Position numbers and translations under genes: made by a program. A DNA stretch of 64,000 nucleotides, from NCBI GenBank assembly GCA_019356535.1, contig CP037918.1, forward strand, positions 2,681,379 through 2,745,378. Reading direction: 5' to 3'. Position 1 is the stretch's first letter, and each line of letters opens with the position of its first letter. This document shows, piece by piece, positions 57,277 to 64,000 of the stretch. This stretch comes from Chromatiaceae bacterium. Its GTDB lineage: Bacteria > Pseudomonadota > Gammaproteobacteria > Chromatiales > Chromatiaceae. The notes under the pieces were generated by a model. It was not told where the DNA came from, did not search any database, and was given only the letters and a program-made list of their open reading frames with translations.

Positions 57277-59270
57277 AAATCCAGGACCCGCTGGCCACAC
57301 GTCCCCCGTCGCCGGCACTGATGGCCGGGCTGCTGGCGACCCTGGCCGCGCTTGGCCTGCCGCACCTGTCACACCTGGGGATCTGGCCGGTGGTCTTCTT
57401 TTCCGGCACCCTGCTCTGGCGGCTGGCAGCCATCGCCGAGCCCAGGATATTGCCCGGCCGTGGCTTGCTGATCACCCTGACCCTGGCCGGGCTGGGCGTG
57501 GTGCTCTGGAGCCTGCCAGTGCGTAGCGGTCATGTCGCCGGCTCTGCGCTATTGCTGGTGATGCTCGGGCTCAAGCAACTCGAATCACGACACCGGCGCG
57601 ACCTCTACCTGAGCCTGTTGCTCGGACACTTCCTGATCCTCACCCAGTTCCTGTTCGATCAGGGACTGGGCTTCGCCCTGTACCTGTTCGGCCTCGCGCT
57701 GGTGCTGCTAGCCCTGCAGGCCGGCCTCTCCCGCGATCAGCCGCAGCCGCGTGCCGTGGTGCGCAGCACCGGCCTACTGGCCCTCGGGGCCGGCCCGCTG
57801 GCGGTGCTGCTGTTCCTGTTCTTCCCGCGCCTGGATGCCCCGCTGTGGCGCATCGAACTCGACGGCGCGGGGGCACGCACCGGCATCTCCGGGGAGATGC
57901 GCCTGGGTGCGATCGGTCGGCTGGCGCGCTCCGACACGGTCGCCTTCCGGGTGCGCTTCCTCGATCAGACACCACCCGGCAAGGCGTTGTACTGGCGCGG
58001 CCCGGTACTCTGGCACTTCGACGGTCGCACCTGGTGGCGCCGGGACCCGCGCGGACGCCCCCCCGCCCTGCACGTGGACCCGGCCTCGCGCGTGCGTTAC
58101 GAGATCACCCAGGAGCCGAGCCACCGTCGCTGGGTCTTTCCCCTCGACCTGCCGGCGCAGGTTCCCGCGCCCCTGTCCGTGGATGCCGACTGGCAGACAC
58201 GGCTGGCGACGCCACTGCACGAACGGCGCACCTTCGGCTTCGCCTCCTGGACTCGCTATGCCTTGCCTGTCTTGTCTGCGGAGGAACGGCACGCGGGCCT
58301 GCAGCTGCCAGAAGCGGTCGGACCACGCACCCGTGCACTGGCCATGCAGTGGCGTAGGGCCCACCCCGGGGACGACGTCGGTGTGGTCGAGCAGGCCCTG
58401 CGCTTCTTCCACGAACAGCCCTTCCTCTACACCCTTTCCCCCGGGGTGGCCCAGGGTGATCCCGTCGAGCACTTCCTGTTCACCTCACGGCGCGGTTTCT
58501 GCGAACACTATGCCGCCAGTTTTGCCGTTCTGATGCGCCTGGCGGGCATCCCGGCGCGGATCGTCACCGGCTATCAGGGGGGCAGCTACAACCCGCTGGC
58601 CGATCACTGGATAGTGCGCCAATCCGACGCCCATGCCTGGGTGGAGGTCTGGCTGCCGGAGAAGGGCTGGACGCGCATCGACCCGACCGCCGCGGTGGCC
58701 CCGCAACGAGTGGAACGCGGCATCGACGGCGCGGCCTCGGCGGGCGACGGACAGGTGGTGTTCCTGGGCGCCAGCGCCGGCTGGTGGTCCGGGCTGACGC
58801 GCGAGGGCCGCTGGCTGCTGGATGCCATCGACCTTGGCTGGTACCGCTGGGTGCTGGGCTTCGACACCGGCACCCAGCGCTCGCTGCTCGCCTGGCTGGG
58901 TCTGGCGCAGGCCGGCGGCTATGTGTCGGCCTTGCTGGCAGCCGGCGGCGGCATGCTGTTCGCCGGGCTGTTCTGGTTGCTGGCCCGACTGCCCCGGCGC
59001 CGGCACGGCGATCCGGCGCAACAGCTGTGGACACAGTTTCGGGAGCGTCTGCAACGCGGGGGACTGGCGTTGCCCGACTGGACCGGGCCGCTGGCAGCCG
59101 GCGAACGCGCCCGGGCGCGCTGGCCGGAACAAGGCGCGGACATCGACGCTTTCGTACGCGGCTATATCACTCTGCGCTACGGCAGGACACACCCTTCCCG
59201 CGAACGGCTGCGCGCCCTGCGTCGCCAGTTACGTCGGCTGCGCCTGCCGCCGCCAGCGCCAACGAGGTGA
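57273..59270 (+). CDS. tgpA: TgpA-like membrane transglutaminase (DUF3488/transglutaminase)
   Basis: A 665-residue protein starting at GTG 57273. The N-terminal half has several membrane helices (about residues 15-180) with RHRRDLYLSLLLGHFLILTQFLF. The periplasmic transglutaminase-like domain contains RRGFCEHYA (Cys410), DAHAWVEVW (His454) and RIDPTAA (Asp470), a complete triad. A further membrane helix near 560-585 precedes a cytoplasmic DUF4129-like tail rich in Arg. Together with MoxR and DUF58 it forms a conserved operon; TgpA of Pseudomonas is essential, but its substrate is unsettled. The last 34 codons overlap the end of murI on the other strand. Confidence 0.93.
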   Translation: MKIQDPLATRPPSPALMAGLLATLAALGLPHLSHLGIWPVVFFSGTLLWRLAAIAEPRILPGRGLLITLTLAGLGVVLWSLPVRSGHVAGSALLLVMLGLKQLESRHRRDLYLSLLLGHFLILTQFLFDQGLGFALYLFGLALVLLALQAGLSRDQPQPRAVVRSTGLLALGAGPLAVLLFLFFPRLDAPLWRIELDGAGARTGISGEMRLGAIGRLARSDTVAFRVRFLDQTPPGKALYWRGPVLWHFDGRTWWRRDPRGRPPALHVDPASRVRYEITQEPSHRRWVFPLDLPAQVPAPLSVDADWQTRLATPLHERRTFGFASWTRYALPVLSAEERHAGLQLPEAVGPRTRALAMQWRRAHPGDDVGVVEQALRFFHEQPFLYTLSPGVAQGDPVEHFLFTSRRGFCEHYAASFAVLMRLAGIPARIVTGYQGGSYNPLADHWIVRQSDAHAWVEVWLPEKGWTRIDPTAAVAPQRVERGIDGAASAGDGQVVFLGASAGWWSGLTREGRWLLDAIDLGWYRWVLGFDTGTQRSLLAWLGLAQAGGYVSALLAAGGGMLFAGLFWLLARLPRRRHGDPAQQLWTQFRERLQRGGLALPDWTGPLAAGERARARWPEQGADIDAFVRGYITLRYGRTHPSRERLRALRRQLRRLRLPPPAPTR

Positions 59271-60033
59271 CGGTGCCGCGCAGGCCCAGGCCCGAGAGCT
59301 GCACCCGCAGGGTGGCCGGGTCACCCGAGGTCAGGAAACGCACCAACGCCGGACTGGCCTGTGGCGAGGCTTCCCGGCCCAGCACACGCGCCAGTTGCGC
59401 GGTGACCGCCGGGGCGGGGTCGATCAGGATAGTCGACTCGCCGAGCAGCGCACGCAATTGCGGCAGCAGCAGCGGAAAATGGGTGCAGGCCAGCACCCAG
59501 GTATCCACGCCCGCCGCCACCAGGGGAGCGAGGTCCTGGCGCAGGCGCGCACGGAAAGCCGGATCGCCCTGTCGCCCCTGTTCCACAGCGGTGATCCAGT
59601 GATGGGGCGCCAGTTCGTGTACCTGCAAGGAGGCCGCATGTTGGGCGCGCAACTGGCGGTAGCGGGCACTGTCCAGGGTGCTCCGGGTGGCCAGCACGGC
59701 GATCTGTCCGCTGCGGCTCTGCGCAACGGCCGGCTTTATCGCCGGTTCCATGGCCACCACCGGGCAGGGCAGGGCGGCTCGCACCGCCTCGGCGGCCAGC
59801 GCGGTCGCAGTGTTGCAGGCGATGACCAGCGCGTCCACGCCCTCCGTAGCCAGATGCCGGGCAATCGCCAGGCTGCGGCTACGCACCCAATCGGGATCGG
59901 CCTCGCCCCAGGGCGCATGCCGCGAGTCAGCGACATAGAGATAGTCCGCCGGCAAGTGGGCGACGGCATGGCGCAGCACGCTCAGGCCACCGATGCCCGA
60001 ATCGAAGACGCCGATGCGCAGCCGCCCGTTCAC
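59167..60033 (-). CDS. murI: glutamate racemase
   Basis: A 288-residue cofactor-independent racemase producing D-glutamate for peptidoglycan. Motifs are [16 protein letters not shown] with the catalytic-region aspartate, [11 protein letters not shown] and [15 protein letters not shown] carrying the two catalytic cysteines. The C-terminal 30 residues ([31 protein letters not shown]) are low-complexity and lie entirely within the 104 bp overlap with tgpA. The start overlaps the mnmE stop as ATGA. Confidence 0.95.
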   Translation of the reverse strand: MNGRLRIGVFDSGIGGLSVLRHAVAHLPADYLYVADSRHAPWGEADPDWVRSRSLAIARHLATEGVDALVIACNTATALAAEAVRAALPCPVVAMEPAIKPAVAQSRSGQIAVLATRSTLDSARYRQLRAQHAASLQVHELAPHHWITAVEQGRQGDPAFRARLRQDLAPLVAAGVDTWVLACTHFPLLLPQLRALLGESTILIDPAPAVTAQLARVLGREASPQASPALVRFLTSGDPATLRVQLSGLGLRGTVTSLALAAAGAADVTGDAGRAAVRGKGVSCRSAE

Positions 60034-61382
60034 TTGCCGATGCAGAAGCTGGAGAAGATCTCGCCGAGCAGGTCGTCGGCGCTGAACTCGCCGGTAATCT
60101 CCGACAACGCCTGCTGGGCCAGGCGCAGATCTTCGGCCAGCAGCTCGCCGGCCAGGCCGTTCTCCAGCGCTCGTTGCCCATCGGCGAGATGGGCAGCGGC
60201 ACGTTCCAGCGCCGCCAGGTGACGACGACGTGCCATGAACTCGCCCTCGTTGCCGCGATCCAGCCCCATGCAGGCGCGCAGGTGGTTGCGCAGGGCATCC
60301 AGTCCCAGGCCCTGGCGCGCACTGATACGGACCTCCACCTGGCCATCCTGCTCGACCAGCCCCGGTTGCGCACCACTGAGATCGACCTTGTTGTGCACCA
60401 GGGTCACCGGCACGCCCTCCGGCAGTTCGGCGCGTTCAAAGCCGGCATGGCCCGGGTCCGCCGCGCCGTCATACACCCAGAGGATGCGATCGGCCGCGGC
60501 CAGCTCGGCGCGCGCACGCTCCACACCGATGCGCTCGACCCGGTCGTCGGTCTCGCGCAGCCCGGCGGTGTCAATGAGATGCACCGGCATGCCACCGATC
60601 TGGATCTGCTCGCGCAGGGTGTCCCGCGTGGTACCCGGCACCTCGGTGACGATGGCCCGTTCGGTCCCGGCCAGGGCGTTGAGTAGGCTGGACTTGCCGG
60701 CATTGGGACGGCCGGCGATCACCAGGGTCATGCCGTCGCGCATCACCCGGCCGACCTCGGCACTCTGGCGCACCTGCGCGAGGCGCTCGATCAGCGAGTG
60801 CAGATCCTGCGCCACCCGGTCGTCAGCGAGGAAGTCGATCTCCTCCTCGGGGAAGTCGATGGCCGCTTCTACATACAGGCGCAAACCGATCATGGCGTCG
60901 CGCAGGGCCTCGATGCGGCGCGAGAATTCGCCCGTCAGCGAACGCATTGCCAGGCGTGCGCCGGCGCGGGTCTCGGCGTCGATCAGGTCGGCGATGGCCT
61001 CGGCCTGGGCCAGGTCGATCTTGTCGTTGAGATAAGCGCGCTCGGAGAACTCGCCGGGACGGGCGAGGCGCGCGCCCAGTTGCAGGCAGCGCTCGAGGAG
61101 CAGGTCCATGATCACCGGGCCACCATGGCCCTGGAGTTCCACCACGTCTTCGCCGGTGAACGAATGCGGTGCGCGGAAGGTGAGCAGCAGGCCCTGGTCC
61201 AGAGGCCGGCCCTCGGCATCGCGGAAGGTCGCGAACAGAACCCGGCGTGGCTCGGGGTCGCGCCCGCTGATCGCCTGACCGATGGCAAGGGCCTGCGGGC
61301 CGGAGATACGCACGATGCCGACACCGCCACGCCCCGGGGGGGTGGCGATCGCGGCGATGGTGTCGGTCGCTTGCCCGGTCAC
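60030..61382 (-). CDS. mnmE: tRNA modification GTPase MnmE
   Basis: A 450-residue GTPase that with MnmG modifies U34 of tRNAs. The N-terminal formyl-THF domain begins [22 protein letters not shown]. The G domain has [35 protein letters not shown] and NKVD; the C-terminus ends FCIGK, the conserved CxGK motif. It starts 4 bp after yidC and overlaps murI. Confidence 0.97.
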   Translation of the reverse strand: MTGQATDTIAAIATPPGRGGVGIVRISGPQALAIGQAISGRDPEPRRVLFATFRDAEGRPLDQGLLLTFRAPHSFTGEDVVELQGHGGPVIMDLLLERCLQLGARLARPGEFSERAYLNDKIDLAQAEAIADLIDAETRAGARLAMRSLTGEFSRRIEALRDAMIGLRLYVEAAIDFPEEEIDFLADDRVAQDLHSLIERLAQVRQSAEVGRVMRDGMTLVIAGRPNAGKSSLLNALAGTERAIVTEVPGTTRDTLREQIQIGGMPVHLIDTAGLRETDDRVERIGVERARAELAAADRILWVYDGAADPGHAGFERAELPEGVPVTLVHNKVDLSGAQPGLVEQDGQVEVRISARQGLGLDALRNHLRACMGLDRGNEGEFMARRRHLAALERAAAHLADGQRALENGLAGELLAEDLRLAQQALSEITGEFSADDLLGEIFSSFCIGK

Positions 61383-61386
61383 GCCC

Positions 61387-63027
61387 TCAGGTCTTGGCGC
61401 CCTGCTCGATACGGCGGGTGATGACCCACTGCTGGGCGATCGAGAGGATATTGTTCACCACCCAGTAGAGCACCAGGCCTGCCGGGAAGAAGGCGAACAT
61501 GGCGCCGAACACGATCGGCAGGTACATCATGATCTTGGCCTGCATGGGATCGGGCGGTGCCGGATTGAGCTTCTGCTGCACGAACATGGACGCCGCCATG
61601 ATCACCGGCAGCACGAAATAGGGGTCCTTGATCGACAGGTCCTTGATCCACAGGATCCACGGCGCCTGGCGCATCTCGACGTTTTCCAGCAGCACCCAGT
61701 AGAGTGCGATGAAGAAGGGGATCTGCACCAGCATGGGCAGGCAACCGCCCAGCGGATTGATCTTCTCCTTCTTGTAGATCTCCATCATCGCCTGCTGCAT
61801 GCGCTGCTTGTCGTCGCCGTAGCGGTCCTTGAGGGCCTGGATGCGCGGCCCCAGCTTGCGCATCTGCGCCATGGAACGGTAGCTGGTCTCGGACAGCTTG
61901 AAGAAGGCCAGCTTGATGAGGATGGTGAAGATGATGATGGTCCAACCCCAGTTGCCAACGAAGGCGTTGATCTCCTCGAGAATCCAGTGGATGGGCTTGG
62001 CCAGGAACACCAGCCAGCCGTAGTCCACGGTGAGGTCCAGCCCCTCGGCCACGGTCTCCAGTTCGCTGACCAGCTTGGGACCCACGAACACAGTGCCGCC
62101 GAAGGTAGCCTCCGCTCCAGGGGCCACGCTCTTCACCGGGGTATAAGCACCGATCACGTAGCGGCCTTCGCCGACGCCCTTGCCATAGTAGTGCCAGGTC
62201 TCGCCACGCGGCGGCACGAAGGCGGCCAGGAAATAGTGCTGGATCATGGCATACCAGCCGTCCTTGACGTCCAGGTCGGGCTGGCCCTCGGCCAGTTCGT
62301 CAAACGTGACCTTGTGATACTTGTCTTCCGGGGTCCAGATGGCGCCACCGGTGAAGGTGACCATCAGCGCATTGCCCGTCTGCTGCGGTTCACCACGTTG
62401 CAGCTGGCGGTATTCGCGGCCTTTCCATTCCCGCTCCGAGCCGTTGCGCACGATTTCCTCGAGACGGAAAGCGTGACGACCACGCGTGAAGATGTAGCGC
62501 TTGATCACCTCGACCCCCTCGGGGGAAGTCCAGGTGAAATCCACGCTCAGGCTGTCCTCGTCCTCGCCCATGCGGTACTCGGTCTGCGTGGTCTGAAAGA
62601 TCACCTTGTGCGTGGGCGCAGGCGAGCCGGACGCGCCGATCAGACCGCTCTGGGCGATGAAGAAATCGGCGGGATCGCGGCTCATCAGGCGGGTAGGGAC
62701 ATCCGGCTGGTCCACCGAGACGGGATACTTGATCAGTCGCGCCTCGGCGATGGTCGCGCCCTGCGAGTCGATCAACAGATCGAGGGTGTCGGTATGTACC
62801 CGCACCAGGCGCCCTCTCGCCGCTTGCGCCCCCGCCGCCGCATCGCCCACAACCGGCGTGGCCACATTCTCGTCAGGCGTTTCCGGCATGGCGTTGACAT
62901 CACTCCCGCCAGTGGCCTGTTGCGCGGCCTGCTGCTGGGGCAGTACGTAGTCCTCCTGCCAGGCCTCCCAGATCATCAGGGAGACAAAGGCCAGGGCCAT
63001 GAACAGCAACAGACGTATGTTATCCAT
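61387..63027 (-). CDS. yidC: membrane protein insertase YidC
   Basis: A 546-residue insertase for inner-membrane proteins. The N-terminal signal-anchor ([21 protein letters not shown]) is followed by the P1 beta-sandwich domain (VYGG-type; [13 protein letters not shown]), then the five-helix core including the conserved arginine in [25 protein letters not shown] and [20 protein letters not shown], and the helix [20 protein letters not shown]. It lies 93 bp downstream of rnpA with no yidD between. Confidence 0.97.
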   Translation of the reverse strand: MDNIRLLLFMALAFVSLMIWEAWQEDYVLPQQQAAQQATGGSDVNAMPETPDENVATPVVGDAAAGAQAARGRLVRVHTDTLDLLIDSQGATIAEARLIKYPVSVDQPDVPTRLMSRDPADFFIAQSGLIGASGSPAPTHKVIFQTTQTEYRMGEDEDSLSVDFTWTSPEGVEVIKRYIFTRGRHAFRLEEIVRNGSEREWKGREYRQLQRGEPQQTGNALMVTFTGGAIWTPEDKYHKVTFDELAEGQPDLDVKDGWYAMIQHYFLAAFVPPRGETWHYYGKGVGEGRYVIGAYTPVKSVAPGAEATFGGTVFVGPKLVSELETVAEGLDLTVDYGWLVFLAKPIHWILEEINAFVGNWGWTIIIFTILIKLAFFKLSETSYRSMAQMRKLGPRIQALKDRYGDDKQRMQQAMMEIYKKEKINPLGGCLPMLVQIPFFIALYWVLLENVEMRQAPWILWIKDLSIKDPYFVLPVIMAASMFVQQKLNPAPPDPMQAKIMMYLPIVFGAMFAFFPAGLVLYWVVNNILSIAQQWVITRRIEQGAKT

Positions 63028-63120
63028 AGGGGTGGTGATCCGAAATCTCGATTAGCGGGTCGTCGCGCCCACCACTGCGGGCCGCAAGGCGCGAAGTGTA
63101 AGCCAGCACACGCCCTGATG

Positions 63121-63528
63121 TCACTCGGGCCGCCTGGCGAGGCGGCCTTGCAGGCGCGCGAAGTGCGCGGCCAGCGAGCGACGCAAGGTCTCGGCGGCAG
63201 TATCTCGGACGGCGGCCCGTGCCATCACCACATAGTCCAACGCCGGGTCCTCCTGCCCACCGGCCACGTGCAAGCGGAAATGTTCGCGGATCAGGCGCTT
63301 GATGCGATTGCGGTCGACCGCACGGCGTAACTGCTTGCGAGCAATCGCCAGGCCCAGTCGGGAATGGGATCGAGTCTCTCGGGCAGGGCGGGCCAACACG
63401 GTGAAATAGCGATCGGACGATCGCGCCGGGTCGGCGAAGACATGACGAAAATCGGCCGCGTTCAGCAGGCGCCGGTCACGCGAAAAGGCCCGGGACGGAC
63501 GCCCGTCCCCGGCCCTGGCGGTCTGCAT
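63121..63528 (-). CDS. rnpA: ribonuclease P protein component
   Basis: A 135-residue basic protein. Core motif RLGLAIARKQLRRAVDRNRIKRLIREHFR with the RNR sequence fits RnpA; NAADFRHVFADPARSSDRYF precedes it. It binds the M1 RNA of RNase P for tRNA 5' maturation. Start codon ATG 63528 lies 17 bp after the rpmH stop; a shorter start at the FSRDRRLLNAADF segment is possible. Confidence 0.95.
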   Translation of the reverse strand: MQTARAGDGRPSRAFSRDRRLLNAADFRHVFADPARSSDRYFTVLARPARETRSHSRLGLAIARKQLRRAVDRNRIKRLIREHFRLHVAGGQEDPALDYVVMARAAVRDTAAETLRRSLAAHFARLQGRLARRPE

Positions 63529-63545
63529 GTCCTACGTGCCGTCGA

Positions 63546-63680
63546 TCAGGGTGCCAGGCGGGCACGCCCCTTGCGACGACGGGCATTGATGATCTTGCGG
63601 CCGGCACGGGTCGCCATGCGGGCGCGGAAGCCGTGGGTACGTGCACGCTTCAGATTGCTCGGTTGAAAGGTACGTTTCAT
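63546..63680 (-). CDS. rpmH: 50S ribosomal protein L34
   Basis: A 44-residue ribosomal protein, too short for many gene callers. It begins [20 protein letters not shown] and continues [20 protein letters not shown] and RLAP. All positions match the family. It starts at 63680 and opens the rpmH-rnpA-yidC-mnmE run. Confidence 0.97.
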   Translation of the reverse strand: MKRTFQPSNLKRARTHGFRARMATRAGRKIINARRRKGRARLAP

Positions 63681-63762
63681 GGCCGTTTACCCCGAATGCC
63701 TGAATGACAGAGCCCAGTCCGCTGGTCGACAACCGCGCCGCCCGGACCGGGAAAGGCGCCGA

Positions 63763-63791
63763 AACATACGCGAATAGCCGGGCCTTGTCAA
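63763..63791 (-). promoter_or_regulatory. sigma70 promoter of rpmH
   Basis: On the minus strand TTGACA (complement of 63786-63791, a perfect -35) is followed after 17 bp by TATGTT (complement of 63763-63768), 83 bp upstream of rpmH. The spacer is ideal. Confidence 0.7.
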
Positions 63792-63848
63792 ACGAGCTGC
63801 CGAGGAAAAGCCGTCCCACCCCAGGCACAGCAAGCCGAAAGCCCTTCG

Positions 63849-63881
63849 TTGTCCACAACATTGTAGACAACCTGTGGATAA
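63849..63881. other. DnaA-box-like sites near the origin
   Basis: TGTGGATAA at 63873-63881 is the exact reverse complement of the DnaA box TTATCCACA. TTGTCCACA at 63849-63857 differs by one base and points the other way. Both lie between rpmH and the window end, where oriC and the dnaA regulatory region lie in relatives. Confidence 0.7.
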
Positions 63882-64000
63882 CCCGGACTTCTGGCGCTAG
63901 AATCGGACGCCATTCGGGCCCATTTCATGGGCTGTTTCCTTCACGACAACACGACCGGCGGCACACCCGACCGGACACGCTCACAGGCACGCTTCGGATC
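63882..64000 (+). other. window-end sequence, likely dnaA leader
   Basis: Nothing is visibly coded here. A TAGAAT box at 63898-63903 could be the -10 of a dnaA promoter reading to the right, next to the DnaA boxes, but without a good -35. The dnaA gene would begin past the window end; this is inferred from the gene order. Confidence 0.35.

Overview
This 64 kb window looks like the replication-origin side of a gammaproteobacterial chromosome with high GC content (my estimate is low to mid 60s percent). The right end carries the family-typical origin order on the minus strand: rpmH, rnpA, yidC, mnmE, then mnmG, rsmG, parA, parB, the full F1Fo ATP synthase operon atpIBEFHAGDC, and glmU-glmS. Two DnaA-box-like 9-mers lie just beyond rpmH, so dnaA and oriC probably sit immediately outside the window. 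The gene content (pilMNOPQ-aroK-aroB-damX, gltBD-hemE, hemW, Rof, CPXCG protein, DUF3135) fits a Chromatiales-like gammaproteobacterium. That genus-level placement is inference only.

Left part (1-26.2 kb): almost everything from 26.2 kb down to 0.6 kb is on the minus strand. It starts with the type IV pilus assembly operon pilM-N-O-P-Q, continues through aroK, aroB and a DamX-like SPOR protein, and then a second pilus operon encoding the minor pilins and tip: fimT, pilV, pilW, pilX, pilY1, a small unrecognised secreted protein and a PilE-type pilin. Nearly every junction in the two pilus operons overlaps by a few bases, so translation is probably coupled. Several of the pilins carry EF-hand-like loops, and PilW carries a tandem acidic hexapeptide repeat. 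Next come glutamate synthase (gltB, gltD), hemE and, overlapping hemE by four bases, a SEC-C/TPR/O-GlcNAc-transferase-like protein. Convergent to it at the left edge is a small methyltransferase gene broken by a one-base deletion in a G run.

Middle part (26.4-41.9 kb): PBP1a (divergent from pilM), then citrate synthase, malate dehydrogenase and malic enzyme on the minus strand, ribosomal protein L31, a DUF3135 protein, a compact hemW-CPXCG-rof cluster, uvrD, a decayed response-regulator remnant, glmS, glmU and a SlyD-like isomerase.

Right part (41.9-64 kb): the ATP synthase operon, with a strong sigma70-type promoter before atpI and an intrinsic terminator after atpC; parAB; rsmG divergent from a glutathione S-transferase; yaaA; mnmG; a redoxin pseudogene with an in-frame stop; a MoxR ATPase / DUF58 / transglutaminase-like membrane protein operon; and murI, which converges on the transglutaminase gene with an unusual 104 bp overlap of coding ends. 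yidD is absent from its usual place between rnpA and yidC.

I see no tRNA or rRNA genes, insertion sequences, prophage genes or CRISPR arrays. The most noteworthy items are the frameshifted methyltransferase next to the SEC-C/TPR/GT41 transferase, the calcium-loop-rich pilin set with the PilW repeat and the small protein between pilY1 and pilE, the murI/transglutaminase overlap, the two decayed genes, and a family of intergenic palindromic repeats found between gltB/gltD, gltD/hemE and mdh/malic enzyme.
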